NCBI RefSeq assembly: GCF_013407185.1
Contig: NZ_CP026995.1
Span: forward strand, 1,199,913 to 1,263,912
Source of the DNA: Nitrosopumilus ureiphilus
GTDB taxonomy: Archaea; Thermoproteota; Nitrososphaeria; Nitrososphaerales; Nitrosopumilaceae
Length of the DNA: 64,000 nt
Direction: 5' to 3'
Notes under the pieces: model-generated
Database searches by the model: none
What the model was told of the DNA's origin: nothing
What the model saw: only the letters and a program-made list of their open reading frames with translations
Part shown: one piece after another, positions 7,914 to 16,898 of the stretch
Layout: each line of letters starts with the position of its first letter
Numbering within the stretch: position 1 is the stretch's first letter
Position numbers and translations under genes: made by a program

Positions 7914-9362
7914 ATGTTGTTAGAGATCAAAAGTCACTCGCAATTTAGAATTGCAGTATGCATATCAATAATAATTTTGCTGCTAGGAATAGTCATAGTT
8001 TTTACTGTCAAAACAATGGAGGAAATAAATCATAATTTTAATTATCATGATGAATATGTTCAAAAATTATCAAATTTTGAGAGCATGAAATCAAAATATG
8101 AAAAACAGATGAGAATTTTTGAAATAATGAGTTCAGAAAAGAAATATGTCGAGGGAGGCAGTTTTTGGATATACAATACAGAGATAAAAACAGATCTACA
8201 GGATTTTAATGATTTTGTCATGAAAAACCAAAAAATCGACGAATATCTCACAGGAAAAAAATCTTTAGAACTTCAAAAAAAAGTTCTTTCCTATTATGAG
8301 CTACATCTGACTTATGAAAACAGTGCATCAGAACTATTGAAATATTTTTACGAAGGAAATCAATCAGAATTTATACGTGAGTATAACGTTGTAAAATCTT
8401 TACATCTAGAACTATTAGAAAAAAATGAAGAGATCAAGCAAATATTACAAATAATTCCAATTTATTCTAAATTATCAACAGAGTACATAATTAATAATTT
8501 TCAGATATTACAATTGACAATGACAGTAATTGTAGGAATTGTCACCACAATGCTAGTTTTCTTTTTGAATCAGATAAGTGCAAATCTGAAATTAGAGATT
8601 AAATCTCAAACAAAAAATCTTCAAAAACTCAATAACAAATTAAGAAGAATAGACAGTAAAAGAAAAGAATTCATTTCAATAGCATCCCATGAATTAAAAG
8701 GCCCCATTCAACCGATTTTTGGCTTTGTCGAACTGGCTAAAACAGAGATAATATCTAAACATGAAGCATTAGAAGGTATTGCTAATGTGGCTCTTAATTT
8801 AGAGAACATAGCAAACAATGTGTTAGATCTTACAAAAATTGAAAATAATGAATTGGAGCTATACCATGAAAAGTGCAATATCAATGACATTATACAGGAA
8901 GTAGTTAATTCTGAAAATTTCAATCCCGAAAAAAAGGTCCCAATTAAAACAAAACTAGATGTTGATGTTGTACTAAGTCTAGACAAGACACGAATCAAAC
9001 AAGTTTTTAGAAATATCATAGATAATTGTATTAAGTTTACAGAGTCAGGGGAGATTAAAATTCATACGCATTTACTAAAAGAGGAAAAATCACTAAAGAT
9101 CTTCTGTACTGATTCAGGTCCTGAAATCCCAAAAGAAATTTTGCCAAGAATTTTCAAAAAATTTGTCACACATGGCAATGGCAATATTTCAAGTGTTGGT
9201 CTAGGATTATACATTTCAAAAAAAATAATAGATGCCCACAATGGAGAAATTTCAGCATATAATCAGAATAAACATCCTGTTTTTGAGATCACATTGCCTT
9301 TAGTGACATTTCAGATTAATAGAAAAAGAGATGAATCGTCAAAGTTGCAAACAGCTATTTAA
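7914..9362 (+). CDS. Membrane sensor histidine kinase, 482 aa
   Basis: Transmembrane segments at about residues 12-34 and 196-217 bracket an all-helical extracellular sensor of ~160 residues. A coiled linker leads to the HisKA dimerisation helix with the phospho-histidine in SIASHELKGPIQP (about residue 259). The HATPase domain follows (N box IIDNCIKF; G box SVGLGLYISKKII; final DAHNGEISAY). The middle ATP-lid motif is atypical (DSGPEIP rather than DTGxGI), but the domain looks intact. It is divergent from two receivers and convergent with a third (9399-9767), forming a local two-component cluster. Confidence 0.92.
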   Translation: MLLEIKSHSQFRIAVCISIIILLLGIVIVFTVKTMEEINHNFNYHDEYVQKLSNFESMKSKYEKQMRIFEIMSSEKKYVEGGSFWIYNTEIKTDLQDFNDFVMKNQKIDEYLTGKKSLELQKKVLSYYELHLTYENSASELLKYFYEGNQSEFIREYNVVKSLHLELLEKNEEIKQILQIIPIYSKLSTEYIINNFQILQLTMTVIVGIVTTMLVFFLNQISANLKLEIKSQTKNLQKLNNKLRRIDSKRKEFISIASHELKGPIQPIFGFVELAKTEIISKHEALEGIANVALNLENIANNVLDLTKIENNELELYHEKCNINDIIQEVVNSENFNPEKKVPIKTKLDVDVVLSLDKTRIKQVFRNIIDNCIKFTESGEIKIHTHLLKEEKSLKIFCTDSGPEIPKEILPRIFKKFVTHGNGNISSVGLGLYISKKIIDAHNGEISAYNQNKHPVFEITLPLVTFQINRKRDESSKLQTAI

Positions 9363-9398
9363 AAACAGCAAGAATTTATAATTGTCAATTACATAATT

Positions 9399-9767
9399 TT
9401 ATATCAATTCTAGAATTTTCGAAAGGTGAAAAGGTTTTTGTAAAAATGAGATTTTATTTTTCAATTTTGAATAATTTTTTTCAGTAGATAATGCATATGC
9501 AGATGCAAGAATGATTTTTTGATCAGGATTCAAAGATAAAATATCAGCTGCTATATCAGCACCACTTCTCTTTGGCATTGAATGATCTAGGATTAAAACA
9601 TCAAATTTGTTCTCGTTTGAATTTTCAGCAATACATTTTGAATATTTCTGAATGCATTCATCACCATCAGATGCTATTTCTACCAAATGATCCTTGCTTT
9701 CAAGTAATTTTGCATATTGTATGGCAGTAAATTTGTTATCTTCTGCCACCAAAATTCTTTTGCCCAT
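9399..9767 (-). CDS. CheY-like response regulator, 122 aa
   Basis: The chosen start is the ATG at 9765-9767 (MGKRILVAEDNKFTAIQYAKLLES). The longer frame from 9833 would cover the operator and promoter. Motifs: AEDN, acceptor LILDHSMPKRSG, S in LASAY, K in LQKPF. It is a close paralogue of the receiver at 39159-39629, with the same AEDNKFTAIQY start, indicating duplication within the region. Confidence 0.88.
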   Translation of the reverse strand: MGKRILVAEDNKFTAIQYAKLLESKDHLVEIASDGDECIQKYSKCIAENSNENKFDVLILDHSMPKRSGADIAADILSLNPDQKIILASAYALSTEKNYSKLKNKISFLQKPFHLSKILELI

Positions 9768-9800
9768 GTTTTTTATTTTTATTACTTGTTTATCAGATAT

Positions 9801-9820
9801 TGTTTGTTCAAGCCAAACAA
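9801..9820 (-). promoter_or_regulatory. Operator copy TTGTTTG-ttcaagc-CAAACAA
   Basis: One of the best matches: a 7-bp perfect inverted repeat with a 7-nt spacer, inner edge 34 nt upstream of the receiver ATG at 9767. Confidence 0.65.
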
Positions 9821-9892
9821 GTTTTGTATGCATATTTAATTTTAAATAGTTCGTTCAATTGACACACATTATACCATATTATCAAAAGATCA

Positions 9893-10546
9893 ATGAGTAT
9901 AAGTATGAGAATTTTTAATTCCGATAATCATGATGGATTAGAATATGATTCTAAGGAAGAAGCTCATTTATTGGAAAAATTCAATGATTATGTTAATTTA
10001 GAAAAAAAAATATCAAAACGTGAATTCCTTGAGACTTCTGATGAATTCAAAGCAGGGAAATTCGGGAAACGATTTATCATATCTGCAATGATACAAGGTG
10101 CAATTGTAGCTGGATTAACAATTGCTCTTTTCCTTAATCAAATTCTTGTTTTTAATGGAAATGTAGAAAACATGTTTGAATTTGCATTTACAGACAAGTT
10201 AGGGATTTTCTTTTTTGGATACATTCTACAAATTGGATTGACTGCAGGGTTGGCAACTATAGGATTATTCTACAATTACATTGAAATAAATTTGGATAAA
10301 AGATTTACAAAATTTAGTAATATTTTATCATGGATTCACCTATGCGGTACCAATGTATTTGGGAATATGATTACAATGTCTCTAATGTTTATAGGAATTT
10401 CCACAAGTTCGCTTTATCAAACAGAGTTTGATTATTTACTAAAAATAATACCTCCACTGGTATATACTTCTGCAATTGGTTTAGTAGTTGTTTTAGGATT
10501 AGGAATTATTGGAACATCGTTCTTAGTCATCAACAAAAAAAATTAG
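9893..10546 (+). CDS. Four-helix membrane protein of unknown function, 217 aa
   Basis: A charged soluble N-terminus of ~60 residues (SKEEAHLLEKFNDYVNLEKK) precedes four hydrophobic segments at about 62-83, 100-130, 147-170 and 185-213. No catalytic or binding motif is recognised. It is an isolated gene between signalling clusters. Confidence 0.65.
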   Translation: MSISMRIFNSDNHDGLEYDSKEEAHLLEKFNDYVNLEKKISKREFLETSDEFKAGKFGKRFIISAMIQGAIVAGLTIALFLNQILVFNGNVENMFEFAFTDKLGIFFFGYILQIGLTAGLATIGLFYNYIEINLDKRFTKFSNILSWIHLCGTNVFGNMITMSLMFIGISTSSLYQTEFDYLLKIIPPLVYTSAIGLVVVLGLGIIGTSFLVINKKN

Positions 10547-10601
10547 GATAAAGCAATAGAGGGGTAAAATTTTAATCTAAATTTTAAATAGAATTACATT
10601 G

Positions 10602-10940
10602 TCAAATGTCGTCTGTTGTAGAATTTGCCTTGATTGTCGCAATACATTTTTTCTTGTGAACATCAATTCCAAGATCAATCAATTTATCACCTCCTTGTTT
10701 TGATATCGTCGGATACTGCGGAATTCTCTCATCCATCATCATTGCGATGTTTAGTTTTCCGCTCACTCCGACATCCAACAAATCAATTACTTTTCTTTTG
10801 TTTCCAGATATGACAGAAAGAATTCCAGAAATTTTATCAGATACAAATACTAAATGACGATTGGAATCAATAACAATTTGAGAAGTCATTGAGTTTCGAT
10901 CATTTATAGAAATCAGATCTTTTACAATCATGCTTTCCAT
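10602..10940 (-). CDS. Composite ORF: beta-propeller repeat fragment plus IS110-transposase-like end, 112 aa (probable remnant)
   Basis: Residues ~17-62 (QIVIDSNRHLVFVSDKISG...VIDLLDVGVSG) look like one YVTN/NHL-type propeller blade, far too little for a propeller. Residues ~85-108 (IDLGIDVHKKKCIATIKA) match the conserved N-terminus of IS110-family DEDD transposases, which begin LGIDVHKK. The frame therefore appears to be a chance fusion of two gene fragments. It may still be transcribed after cheC, 29 nt upstream. Treat as a pseudogene unless homologues of full length are found. Confidence 0.45.
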   Translation of the reverse strand: MESMIVKDLISINDRNSMTSQIVIDSNRHLVFVSDKISGILSVISGNKRKVIDLLDVGVSGKLNIAMMMDERIPQYPTISKQGGDKLIDLGIDVHKKKCIATIKANSTTDDI

Positions 10941-10969
10941 TTTGTTAGGAAGTATTTAGGCTAGTTCCT

Positions 10970-11572
10970 TTAATTCAAACCTATGATTTTTTTTGCCTCA
11001 ACAGGATCTTGGAATATGGAAGCAGAGATTATTAGTTGAGAACCTGTACAATGTAATTCTCCATAGATATGGATAAACGTATTTGAAACGGCAGTTTCAA
11101 TAATAGGAGATTCTAACAGGACTTCAGCAGTATCAATTGCCAATCCAGGTACAGATGACATTATTTTACACCCTGTCTTTTCATTAATTGCGTTGAATAA
11201 AGATGCAGCCAGAATATTTCCAATTTCAGCTAAAGATGATTTTCCTTCTAAGGACAGATCAGAGTTTGCTTCAGAACCAAGTAACATAGATGCCAATTTT
11301 TTTGCATCCCCTAACGGCAAGTGAAATAAAATTCCAAGCTTCATATCACCCTCACATGTAATATATACTCCAACATCATTTTCTTGAAATTCTGTTTGCG
11401 GAACAATCGTAGATATTTCATCTAAACCCAGTTCGCTAGTTTTGATTGACAAAAACTTTACTTCATCATTGGTTAGCGCAGATAAAGAGGGAACCATTTT
11501 TTTATTGATAAATGCACTAATGACTTTATCTAATTTTTGTAAATCACTTTGAGATAGTTGACTGACTTGCAA
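10970..11572 (-). CDS. cheC: CheC-type CheY-P phosphatase, 200 aa
   Basis: A two-fold CheC domain with the phosphatase helix motif in SSLAEIGNILAASLFNAINEKTG; the catalytic E and N, and a downstream P (MSSVP), are present. This copy has no C-terminal tail, unlike the CheC at 13479. It lies 8 nt after cheY (11581-11958), so it is the immediate operon partner of its substrate. CheC removes phosphate from CheY-P and can bind CheD. Confidence 0.88.
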   Translation of the reverse strand: MQVSQLSQSDLQKLDKVISAFINKKMVPSLSALTNDEVKFLSIKTSELGLDEISTIVPQTEFQENDVGVYITCEGDMKLGILFHLPLGDAKKLASMLLGSEANSDLSLEGKSSLAEIGNILAASLFNAINEKTGCKIMSSVPGLAIDTAEVLLESPIIETAVSNTFIHIYGELHCTGSQLIISASIFQDPVEAKKIIGLN

Positions 11573-11580
11573 GATAACAC

Positions 11581-11958
11581 CTATTTTGTCCTTAGTGCTT
11601 TATTCAATACTAATCCCACATTTCCTCTATCAAATGGCTTTATTATGTAATCTCTTGCACCAGATTTCATGGCATCTTGAACAATATGTTTTTGTTCAAC
11701 AGATGTAACCATTATTACACGAGCGTTTGGATTTACCTTCATAATTCCCTTTAGAGCTTGAATTCCATCAGCCTTTGGCATATTGACATCCATGGTTACT
11801 AAATCGGGTTTATGCTGAATATATTGTCGTACAGCCTCTACTCCATCAGGTGCTTCAATAATATCTGTTGCAAGTCCATTTGATTTTAAAATATCTTTGA
11901 GAACTGTTCTCATAAAAGATGCATCATCTGCAATTAAGATTTTTACACCATCACCCAT
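11581..11958 (-). CDS. cheY: CheY chemotaxis response regulator, 125 aa
   Basis: A single receiver: acidic pair ADDASFMRTVLKDIL, acceptor aspartate in VTMDVNMPKADG, T in MVTSVEQ and K in YIIKPFD. The sequence is of the classical CheY type (not the AEDN type seen elsewhere here). A strong Shine-Dalgarno (GGAGG) precedes the ATG. That sequence lies inside the end of a 28-codon leader ORF (11960-12046). CheY-P should act on the archaellum motor. Confidence 0.93.
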   Translation of the reverse strand: MGDGVKILIADDASFMRTVLKDILKSNGLATDIIEAPDGVEAVRQYIQHKPDLVTMDVNMPKADGIQALKGIMKVNPNARVIMVTSVEQKHIVQDAMKSGARDYIIKPFDRGNVGLVLNKALRTK

Positions 11959-11959
11959 T

Positions 11960-12046
11960 TTAAAAATCCTCCAGGATTAAAATTGTAGAAGATTCAGGAT
12001 TTTCAATAATTTTCATATTTCGTTGTTTTGCAATCAAAGTTTTCAT
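11960..12046 (-). CDS. 28-codon leader ORF of cheY
   Basis: ATG at 12044-12046 to TAA at 11960-11962, one base before the cheY ATG. The start lies 35 nt from an inverted repeat (12081-12097), the same spacing as real start codons in this window, with an AT-rich TATA-like stretch between. The cheY Shine-Dalgarno lies within its last codons. It probably marks the leaderless 5' end of the cheY-cheC mRNA and couples translation; the peptide itself is not recognisable. Confidence 0.4.
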   Translation of the reverse strand: MKTLIAKQRNMKIIENPESSTILILEDF

Positions 12047-12080
12047 GTATGATATAATTTGTGTATGTTAATATCTAAGA

Positions 12081-12097
12081 GTATGTCTAGAACATAC
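12081..12097 (-). promoter_or_regulatory. Inverted repeat GTATGT-ctaga-ACATAC upstream of the cheY operon
   Basis: A perfect 6-bp inverted repeat with a 5-nt centre; it also contains TGTCT...AACA, resembling the operator family, and is followed by AAACAAG. Inner edge 35 nt upstream of the leader-ORF ATG. Confidence 0.5.
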
Positions 12098-12157
12098 AAA
12101 CAAGAAAAATACGAATGGTAATGTCGTATAAAAAAAGACACATAAAATTTTAGAGGA

Positions 12158-12973
12158 TTATTGAGATTTTTTTTGATAGATTCTTTCTTTAGGACAGGGT
12201 AATTCAAAGTAATTACATCCCTTTGTTCCAATCATTGATTCATCTTGGCCAAGAACCAAAATGCCATCTTTTTTTAGCACGTCTGCAAACTTTTTGAAAA
12301 TTTGTTCATGAGCATCCTTGTCATAATAGATCAAAACATTTCTGCAGAAAATAATATCAAATAATTTTCCAGTGGTTTTTAGCATGTCTAATCTTTCGTA
12401 TTCAATTCTATTACGTATCACAGAGCTTACCTGATAGTGGCCTTCAGATGTTTTTTCAAAGTGAGTGTTTAGCCTTTCAGGATGGACATTAATCAAATTT
12501 TCATTTCGATAAATTCCTTTTTTGGCATGAGTGATGGCATCAGCACTAATATCAGTTGCATAAACTTGATAACCAATTCTAGTTTCTTTTAGAGAATCAT
12601 TTAACAAAATCGAGATGCTGTGTGGTTCTTCTCCAGATGCACTACCGCAGCTCCAGGCACGGATTGGAGAGAATCTAGTCGTTTTGAGAAAATTTGGAAT
12701 AATGTCGTTTTCTAATTTCTCCCAAACATGAGGATCTCTAAAAAATTTTGTCACATTAATTGAAAAAGCCGTGTAAAGAGATTTTGCTTCATCAAAACTA
12801 GTTGAAAGTAGTTTTACATATTCATCATAATCTAAAATTCCAACGGTTCTCATTCTGAAGAGTATTCGTCTTTCTAAAAATGTAGGTTTGAAATTATCAA
12901 TGTTTATTCCAGTTTTTTTCTTTACCTCAGAAATCACAGGGTCTAGTTTATGAATTATTTTTGGCTCCATCAA
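12158..12973 (-). CDS. cheR: CheR chemoreceptor methyltransferase, 271 aa
   Basis: An N-terminal helical domain (TFLERRILFRMRTVGILDYDEYVKLL) precedes a SAM-binding domain: RAWSCGSASGEEPHS (motif I), YATDIS, then FDIIFCRNVLIYYD and LGQDES. Length is normal. The start overlaps the cheD stop (ATGA-type overlap near 12970-12973), placing it last in the cheB-A-C-D-R operon. It methylates glutamates of the MCP signalling helices with S-adenosylmethionine. Confidence 0.93.
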   Translation of the reverse strand: MMEPKIIHKLDPVISEVKKKTGINIDNFKPTFLERRILFRMRTVGILDYDEYVKLLSTSFDEAKSLYTAFSINVTKFFRDPHVWEKLENDIIPNFLKTTRFSPIRAWSCGSASGEEPHSISILLNDSLKETRIGYQVYATDISADAITHAKKGIYRNENLINVHPERLNTHFEKTSEGHYQVSSVIRNRIEYERLDMLKTTGKLFDIIFCRNVLIYYDKDAHEQIFKKFADVLKKDGILVLGQDESMIGTKGCNYFELPCPKERIYQKKSQ

Positions 12974-13482
12974 ATTATTTTTTCACCATTATTTTCTTTT
13001 ACAATTACTTTTTGGGTATCACAGTGAAATGTCACCCATCTGCCATTTTTTGCTCCAACTGATTGAGAAATCAGAGGTATCTTTTTTTCTTGTAAAATTA
13101 AACGGACTTCAATGATGTTTTTATTTCCAATATTTAGTGTTCCAGTTTCACTTTCGTGAGCAAATATTTTTGCCCCACCTGCAATTTTTGCTTGTAATTT
13201 GAGAGATGGAGAAATGTTTTTGAGTTTTTCAATGATCACATCAATTGCCTCATCTGCAAATTTTCCTTCTTGCTTTGTACCTTTTGTTGAATTCCCAGTA
13301 TTGTTTTTGGGTAACATAATATGTGCCATTCCTCCGATTTTTTTTTCCTTATCATATATACACACAGCAACACAAGAGCCAACAAAAGTTCGTAAAATAG
13401 AATCTCCACTTACAATTTCAAGCCCAGCCATAGGAACAGAGATTTCTTTTGTAGTTTCTACTAAATTGTTTGCAAACATCAT
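12970..13482 (-). CDS. cheD: CheD receptor deamidase, 170 aa
   Basis: Catalytic Cys-His pair: Cys in TFVGSCVAVCIYD and His in GGMAHIMLP. There is also a GGAKIF segment and a conserved GRWVTFHCDTQKV end. CheD deamidates receptor glutamines and is held by CheC, encoded immediately upstream with a 4-nt overlap. Both neighbours overlap it, indicating tight translational coupling. Confidence 0.92.
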   Translation of the reverse strand: MMFANNLVETTKEISVPMAGLEIVSGDSILRTFVGSCVAVCIYDKEKKIGGMAHIMLPKNNTGNSTKGTKQEGKFADEAIDVIIEKLKNISPSLKLQAKIAGGAKIFAHESETGTLNIGNKNIIEVRLILQEKKIPLISQSVGAKNGRWVTFHCDTQKVIVKENNGEKII

Positions 13483-14294
13483 CGATTATCCTCTGTAAAT
13501 TTTTTTAGAAGAGAATCAATTTCAGAGTTGCTTTCTTCATTTTGAGATGAAACTCCATTTAATAGGCATTCAATTTCAGAGTTTTCTTCAGATGGTTTTG
13601 CCTTTGAATCAAAATTTGCCAATAAATCATCAATTGCAAAATTTTCTCCACCTAACAAATTGGTATTTGAAGAGTCCTCATATCTTATTTTTTTGGAGTT
13701 TCCTGCTTCAGGAGAAATTAGTTTTCTTGCATGTTCAGGATGTTGGATAATTAACATATGAATTTCAATTCCTGTGTTTTTTCCACAGAGTAGAGAATCA
13801 GTGATAACTGCATCATTTGAAGGAGTTATAACATCACATGCAGGTTCTAACAGCAAATCTTGTAACTCTCCTTCCTTAAACGAAGGGGTGGAAAGATCAA
13901 CACGGAATCCAGTGTTTTCAGAAAGGGCATTAAAGAAAGAACCAGTCAAGATGTTGGCAACTTCTTGTAATGCTGATGTACCCATTTCATCAATTTCATA
14001 TACCTCCGTTCCAAGCAATTTTGATGCAATCTTTACTGCATGTGCTAATTTCGTAGTGTACAGTAATTCAATGTGAAGATCACCTTTTCCATTTAATCGA
14101 ACAGAGCACATTTTAATTTCATCAGAGGGCAAACATACTGTTTCAGTAGAATATACATCGTTTTCAAGCATAGTCAATTTATGTCGAATTGGTTCACCAA
14201 GTAGAGTAGACAAAGCATTGCAGGTTTTTTCTGTAATAAAATCATTGAAGGTTCCTGTTAATTTTTGAATTTCAGTTTCTTGTAAGTTCATCAT
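13479..14294 (-). CDS. cheC: CheC-type phosphatase with a tail of FliM-like EIDxLL peptides, 271 aa
   Basis: Residues 1-195 form the CheC fold with a phosphatase helix (TSALQEVANILTGSFFNALSENTG; E, N and the later P present). Residues 200-271 are an acidic, low-complexity tail. It holds three related peptides: AIDDLLANF (about 220-228), SEIECLLNG (239-247) and SEIDSLLKK (257-265). These resemble the LSQxEIDALLNG N-terminus of bacterial FliM and FliY, which binds CheY-P; FliY is itself a CheC relative. Near-identical peptides occur in the ArlX-like protein at 26768. An inference is that the tail recruits CheY-P or docks at the motor. Confidence 0.88.
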   Translation of the reverse strand: MMNLQETEIQKLTGTFNDFITEKTCNALSTLLGEPIRHKLTMLENDVYSTETVCLPSDEIKMCSVRLNGKGDLHIELLYTTKLAHAVKIASKLLGTEVYEIDEMGTSALQEVANILTGSFFNALSENTGFRVDLSTPSFKEGELQDLLLEPACDVITPSNDAVITDSLLCGKNTGIEIHMLIIQHPEHARKLISPEAGNSKKIRYEDSSNTNLLGGENFAIDDLLANFDSKAKPSEENSEIECLLNGVSSQNEESNSEIDSLLKKFTEDNR

Positions 14295-14299
14295 ATCAC

Positions 14300-15853
14300 C
14301 TAATGAATTAGCAACGAGGGATCTATTACCAATGCAACTTTCCCATCAGGAAGTATTGTTGCGTTTGAAAATAAATTCGAAGATTCGCTTTTATCTAACT
14401 TTTTAATCACAATGTCTTGATTTCTCTCAAATTCATCAACTACCAATCCATAATTTTTACCATCATTTTCAATAATTATAACAGTAGTGGATTTAGAATC
14501 ATCAATTTTCTTACTTTCTATATCCAATAATTTATTGAGTCGAATTAATGGAATGATTTTGTCTCTTAGTTTAATCACTTCAGTTCCATGTATTGGAAAT
14601 ATTTTTTCAGGTTTTATTTGGAGAGTAGTCATTATACTTGATAGAGGGAGCACAAATCGTTGTTCAGAGACTACTATTAACAGACCTCTAATTATTGAAA
14701 GACTCAAAGGTAAAGACAACACCATAGTTGTACCATTTCCTTTTTCACTTAAAATCTTGACAGAACCACCAACTGATTCCACCTGAGAGATCACCACATC
14801 CATCCCTACTCCTCGACCTGAAACATCAGTTACTTCTTTTGCAGTAGATAAGCCAGGGGCACCAATCAACTGAATTGCTTCTTGATGAGGTATTCTGTTT
14901 GCTTCATCTTGAGTGATGATTCCTTTTTCTACAGCCTTTTCTTTAACCCTCTCTGCATCAATTCCCTTACCATCGTCAATTATAGAGATAAGAACATTTT
15001 CGCCCTTTCTAGCAGCAGTGAGTGTAATATTTCCTGTTTCAGATTTTCCAGATTTTAATCGTTCATCAGGGAATTCAATTCCATGATCTACACAGTTTCT
15101 AAGAATATGCAAAAGTGGATCAGTAATAGAATCCAAGACACTCCTATCAAGTTCAATTCCAGAACCATTCATATTCAAATTAATTTTCTTTTCAAGTTTT
15201 TGAGATGTATCACGTACGGTTCTACTAAATCTGCTGAAAACTTGATTTATTGGAACCAGACGTACCTGCATAGACTGATATTGCAAATCAGTTATCAGAC
15301 GATCTACTTCCATCAAGACTTGTTTTGATTCTTCATGGTTTTCGTTTTGAATTGTTTGTTCTAATCTCATTTTAGATATCAATAATTCACCAACTAGATT
15401 TACCAGAGAATCAAGATCGGACATTTTAACTCTGATTGTAGGGGAGGTAGTTGTAACAAAGGATTCACGTATAGGAATATTATCAATTTCTTCTTCAGGA
15501 TTTTCCAGTTTTTTCAAGTATGGCGTCAAATCAACTTTTAATTTTTCATCAGAGATCATTTGTTGTAAAAGATCAACACATGCAAAAAGTGCACTAGTTA
15601 GATGATGGGTTAGTTTTTCTTCACCATTTCTAAGAGTATCAAATATGTTTTCAATATTTTTGCACAATTCTCTTGTATCATCATACCCCATCGTTGATGC
15701 CATGCCTTTGATGGTGTGAGCTGAACGAAATATTTGATCAAGATAGGGTCTATCATCGGGCTTTTCTTCAAGTTGCAAAAGTGTCTGATTTATTATTTCA
15801 ACATGTTCAAGTGCCTCAGACACATACATCTCACGGTAATTATTATCTGACAA
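14300..15853 (-). CDS. cheA: CheA chemotaxis histidine kinase, ~517 aa, TTG start
   Basis: Domains: HPt/P1 with phospho-His in RSAHTIKGMAS; short linker without an obvious P2; P3 dimer helices; P4 ATPase (LLHILRNCVDHGIEFPD, DDGKGI, GRGVGMDVV, GNGTTMVLSLPLS); C-terminal CheW-like P5. The start chosen is TTG at 15851-15853, giving MSDNNYREMYVSEALEH, because GGAGGTG lies 7-8 nt before it. A longer frame to 15892 would overlap cheB by 50 nt and add a non-conserved leader. Without P2 it is shorter than bacterial CheA. Confidence 0.92.
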   Translation of the reverse strand: MSDNNYREMYVSEALEHVEIINQTLLQLEEKPDDRPYLDQIFRSAHTIKGMASTMGYDDTRELCKNIENIFDTLRNGEEKLTHHLTSALFACVDLLQQMISDEKLKVDLTPYLKKLENPEEEIDNIPIRESFVTTTSPTIRVKMSDLDSLVNLVGELLISKMRLEQTIQNENHEESKQVLMEVDRLITDLQYQSMQVRLVPINQVFSRFSRTVRDTSQKLEKKINLNMNGSGIELDRSVLDSITDPLLHILRNCVDHGIEFPDERLKSGKSETGNITLTAARKGENVLISIIDDGKGIDAERVKEKAVEKGIITQDEANRIPHQEAIQLIGAPGLSTAKEVTDVSGRGVGMDVVISQVESVGGSVKILSEKGNGTTMVLSLPLSLSIIRGLLIVVSEQRFVLPLSSIMTTLQIKPEKIFPIHGTEVIKLRDKIIPLIRLNKLLDIESKKIDDSKSTTVIIIENDGKNYGLVVDEFERNQDIVIKKLDKSESSNLFSNATILPDGKVALVIDPSLLIH

Positions 15854-16898
15854 GATTTTGCACCTCCTCAAAAATTTTTCCGGGTATTTCATCCAAGCTC
15901 AAAACATGATCAGCAGCATCAAGATCAATTACCGCCTTTGGCATTCCAAAGATCACACTGGTTTCTTTGTTTTGGACTATAGTATGTCCACCTCTTTTTT
16001 TGATGGATTTCATTCCAAATCCACCATCATGACCCATCCCAGTAAGAATCACACCAACTAGATTTGCACCATAAACTTCAGATGCAGAGATCATTGTCAT
16101 GTTGACAGAGGGCCTTACGCCAAATCTTTTTTCACTTGAATCAAGATGAATTTTCCTATTTGGTTGTACAACCATATGAAAATCTCCAGGAGCAACAAGA
16201 ACCTCACCGTCTTTTATTATATCGCCTTCCTCTGCCTCTCTAACTATAAAACCAGTATTTTTTGATAATCTATAAGCAAATTGTTTTGTGAATCCTTTTG
16301 GCATGTGCTGAACAAGTAAAATTCCAGCTTGGATTTCAGTAGATAAATCATTTAAAACTTTTTGAACAGTACCAGGCCCACCTGTTGAAGTACCAATCAC
16401 AACCAATCGTTCAGAAGTGTCAGTTCTTGGAATGATTTTTCGTTTTGGTTTTAGTGAGCCAATATTTTGTTGAATTAATTGAAAAGGATCAGATTTGTGA
16501 GCAATTTTTATTTTTGTTATTAGCGTATTCTGTAGTTTTTTTTCATTCTGTGAACCCTCCTGAATGGATACAAAATCAACTGCACCGTTTTCTAATGCAT
16601 CTAAAACTAATTTAGAGTCATCTTGTGAGAAACTGCTCACAATTATTGTTGGGAATAATGTTCCAGATTTCACCATTTCTTCAATGAATGTTAAGCCATC
16701 CATTTTTGGCATTTCTAAATCTAATAAAATAACATCTGGTTTTTTTGCAGAAATTTTAGATAATGCATCTTCACCATCTATTGCGGTATAAATTACTTCA
16801 ATTCCATCAAGAGAAATCAAATCAGATAAATATTTTCGCACAAGATTAGAATCATTTACAATACAAACTTTGATTGGCTTTAGCTGTTGGTCTAACAC
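15843..16898 (-). CDS. cheB: CheB protein-glutamate methylesterase, 351 aa, GTG start
   Basis: An N-terminal receiver (NDSNLVRKYLSDLI, acceptor LLDLEMPKMDG, S in IIVSSFS) is linked to a C-terminal esterase domain. The catalytic Ser is in VIGTSTGGPGTV, the His in LVQHMPKGFTKQF and the Asp in TGMGHDGGFGM. It is first in the cheB-A-C-D-R operon. The GTG start follows GGTGGT and overlaps the stop of a 21-codon leader ORF. It removes methyl groups from MCPs after phosphorylation by CheA. Confidence 0.94.
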   Translation of the reverse strand: MLDQQLKPIKVCIVNDSNLVRKYLSDLISLDGIEVIYTAIDGEDALSKISAKKPDVILLDLEMPKMDGLTFIEEMVKSGTLFPTIIVSSFSQDDSKLVLDALENGAVDFVSIQEGSQNEKKLQNTLITKIKIAHKSDPFQLIQQNIGSLKPKRKIIPRTDTSERLVVIGTSTGGPGTVQKVLNDLSTEIQAGILLVQHMPKGFTKQFAYRLSKNTGFIVREAEEGDIIKDGEVLVAPGDFHMVVQPNRKIHLDSSEKRFGVRPSVNMTMISASEVYGANLVGVILTGMGHDGGFGMKSIKKRGGHTIVQNKETSVIFGMPKAVIDLDAADHVLSLDEIPGKIFEEVQNLVR

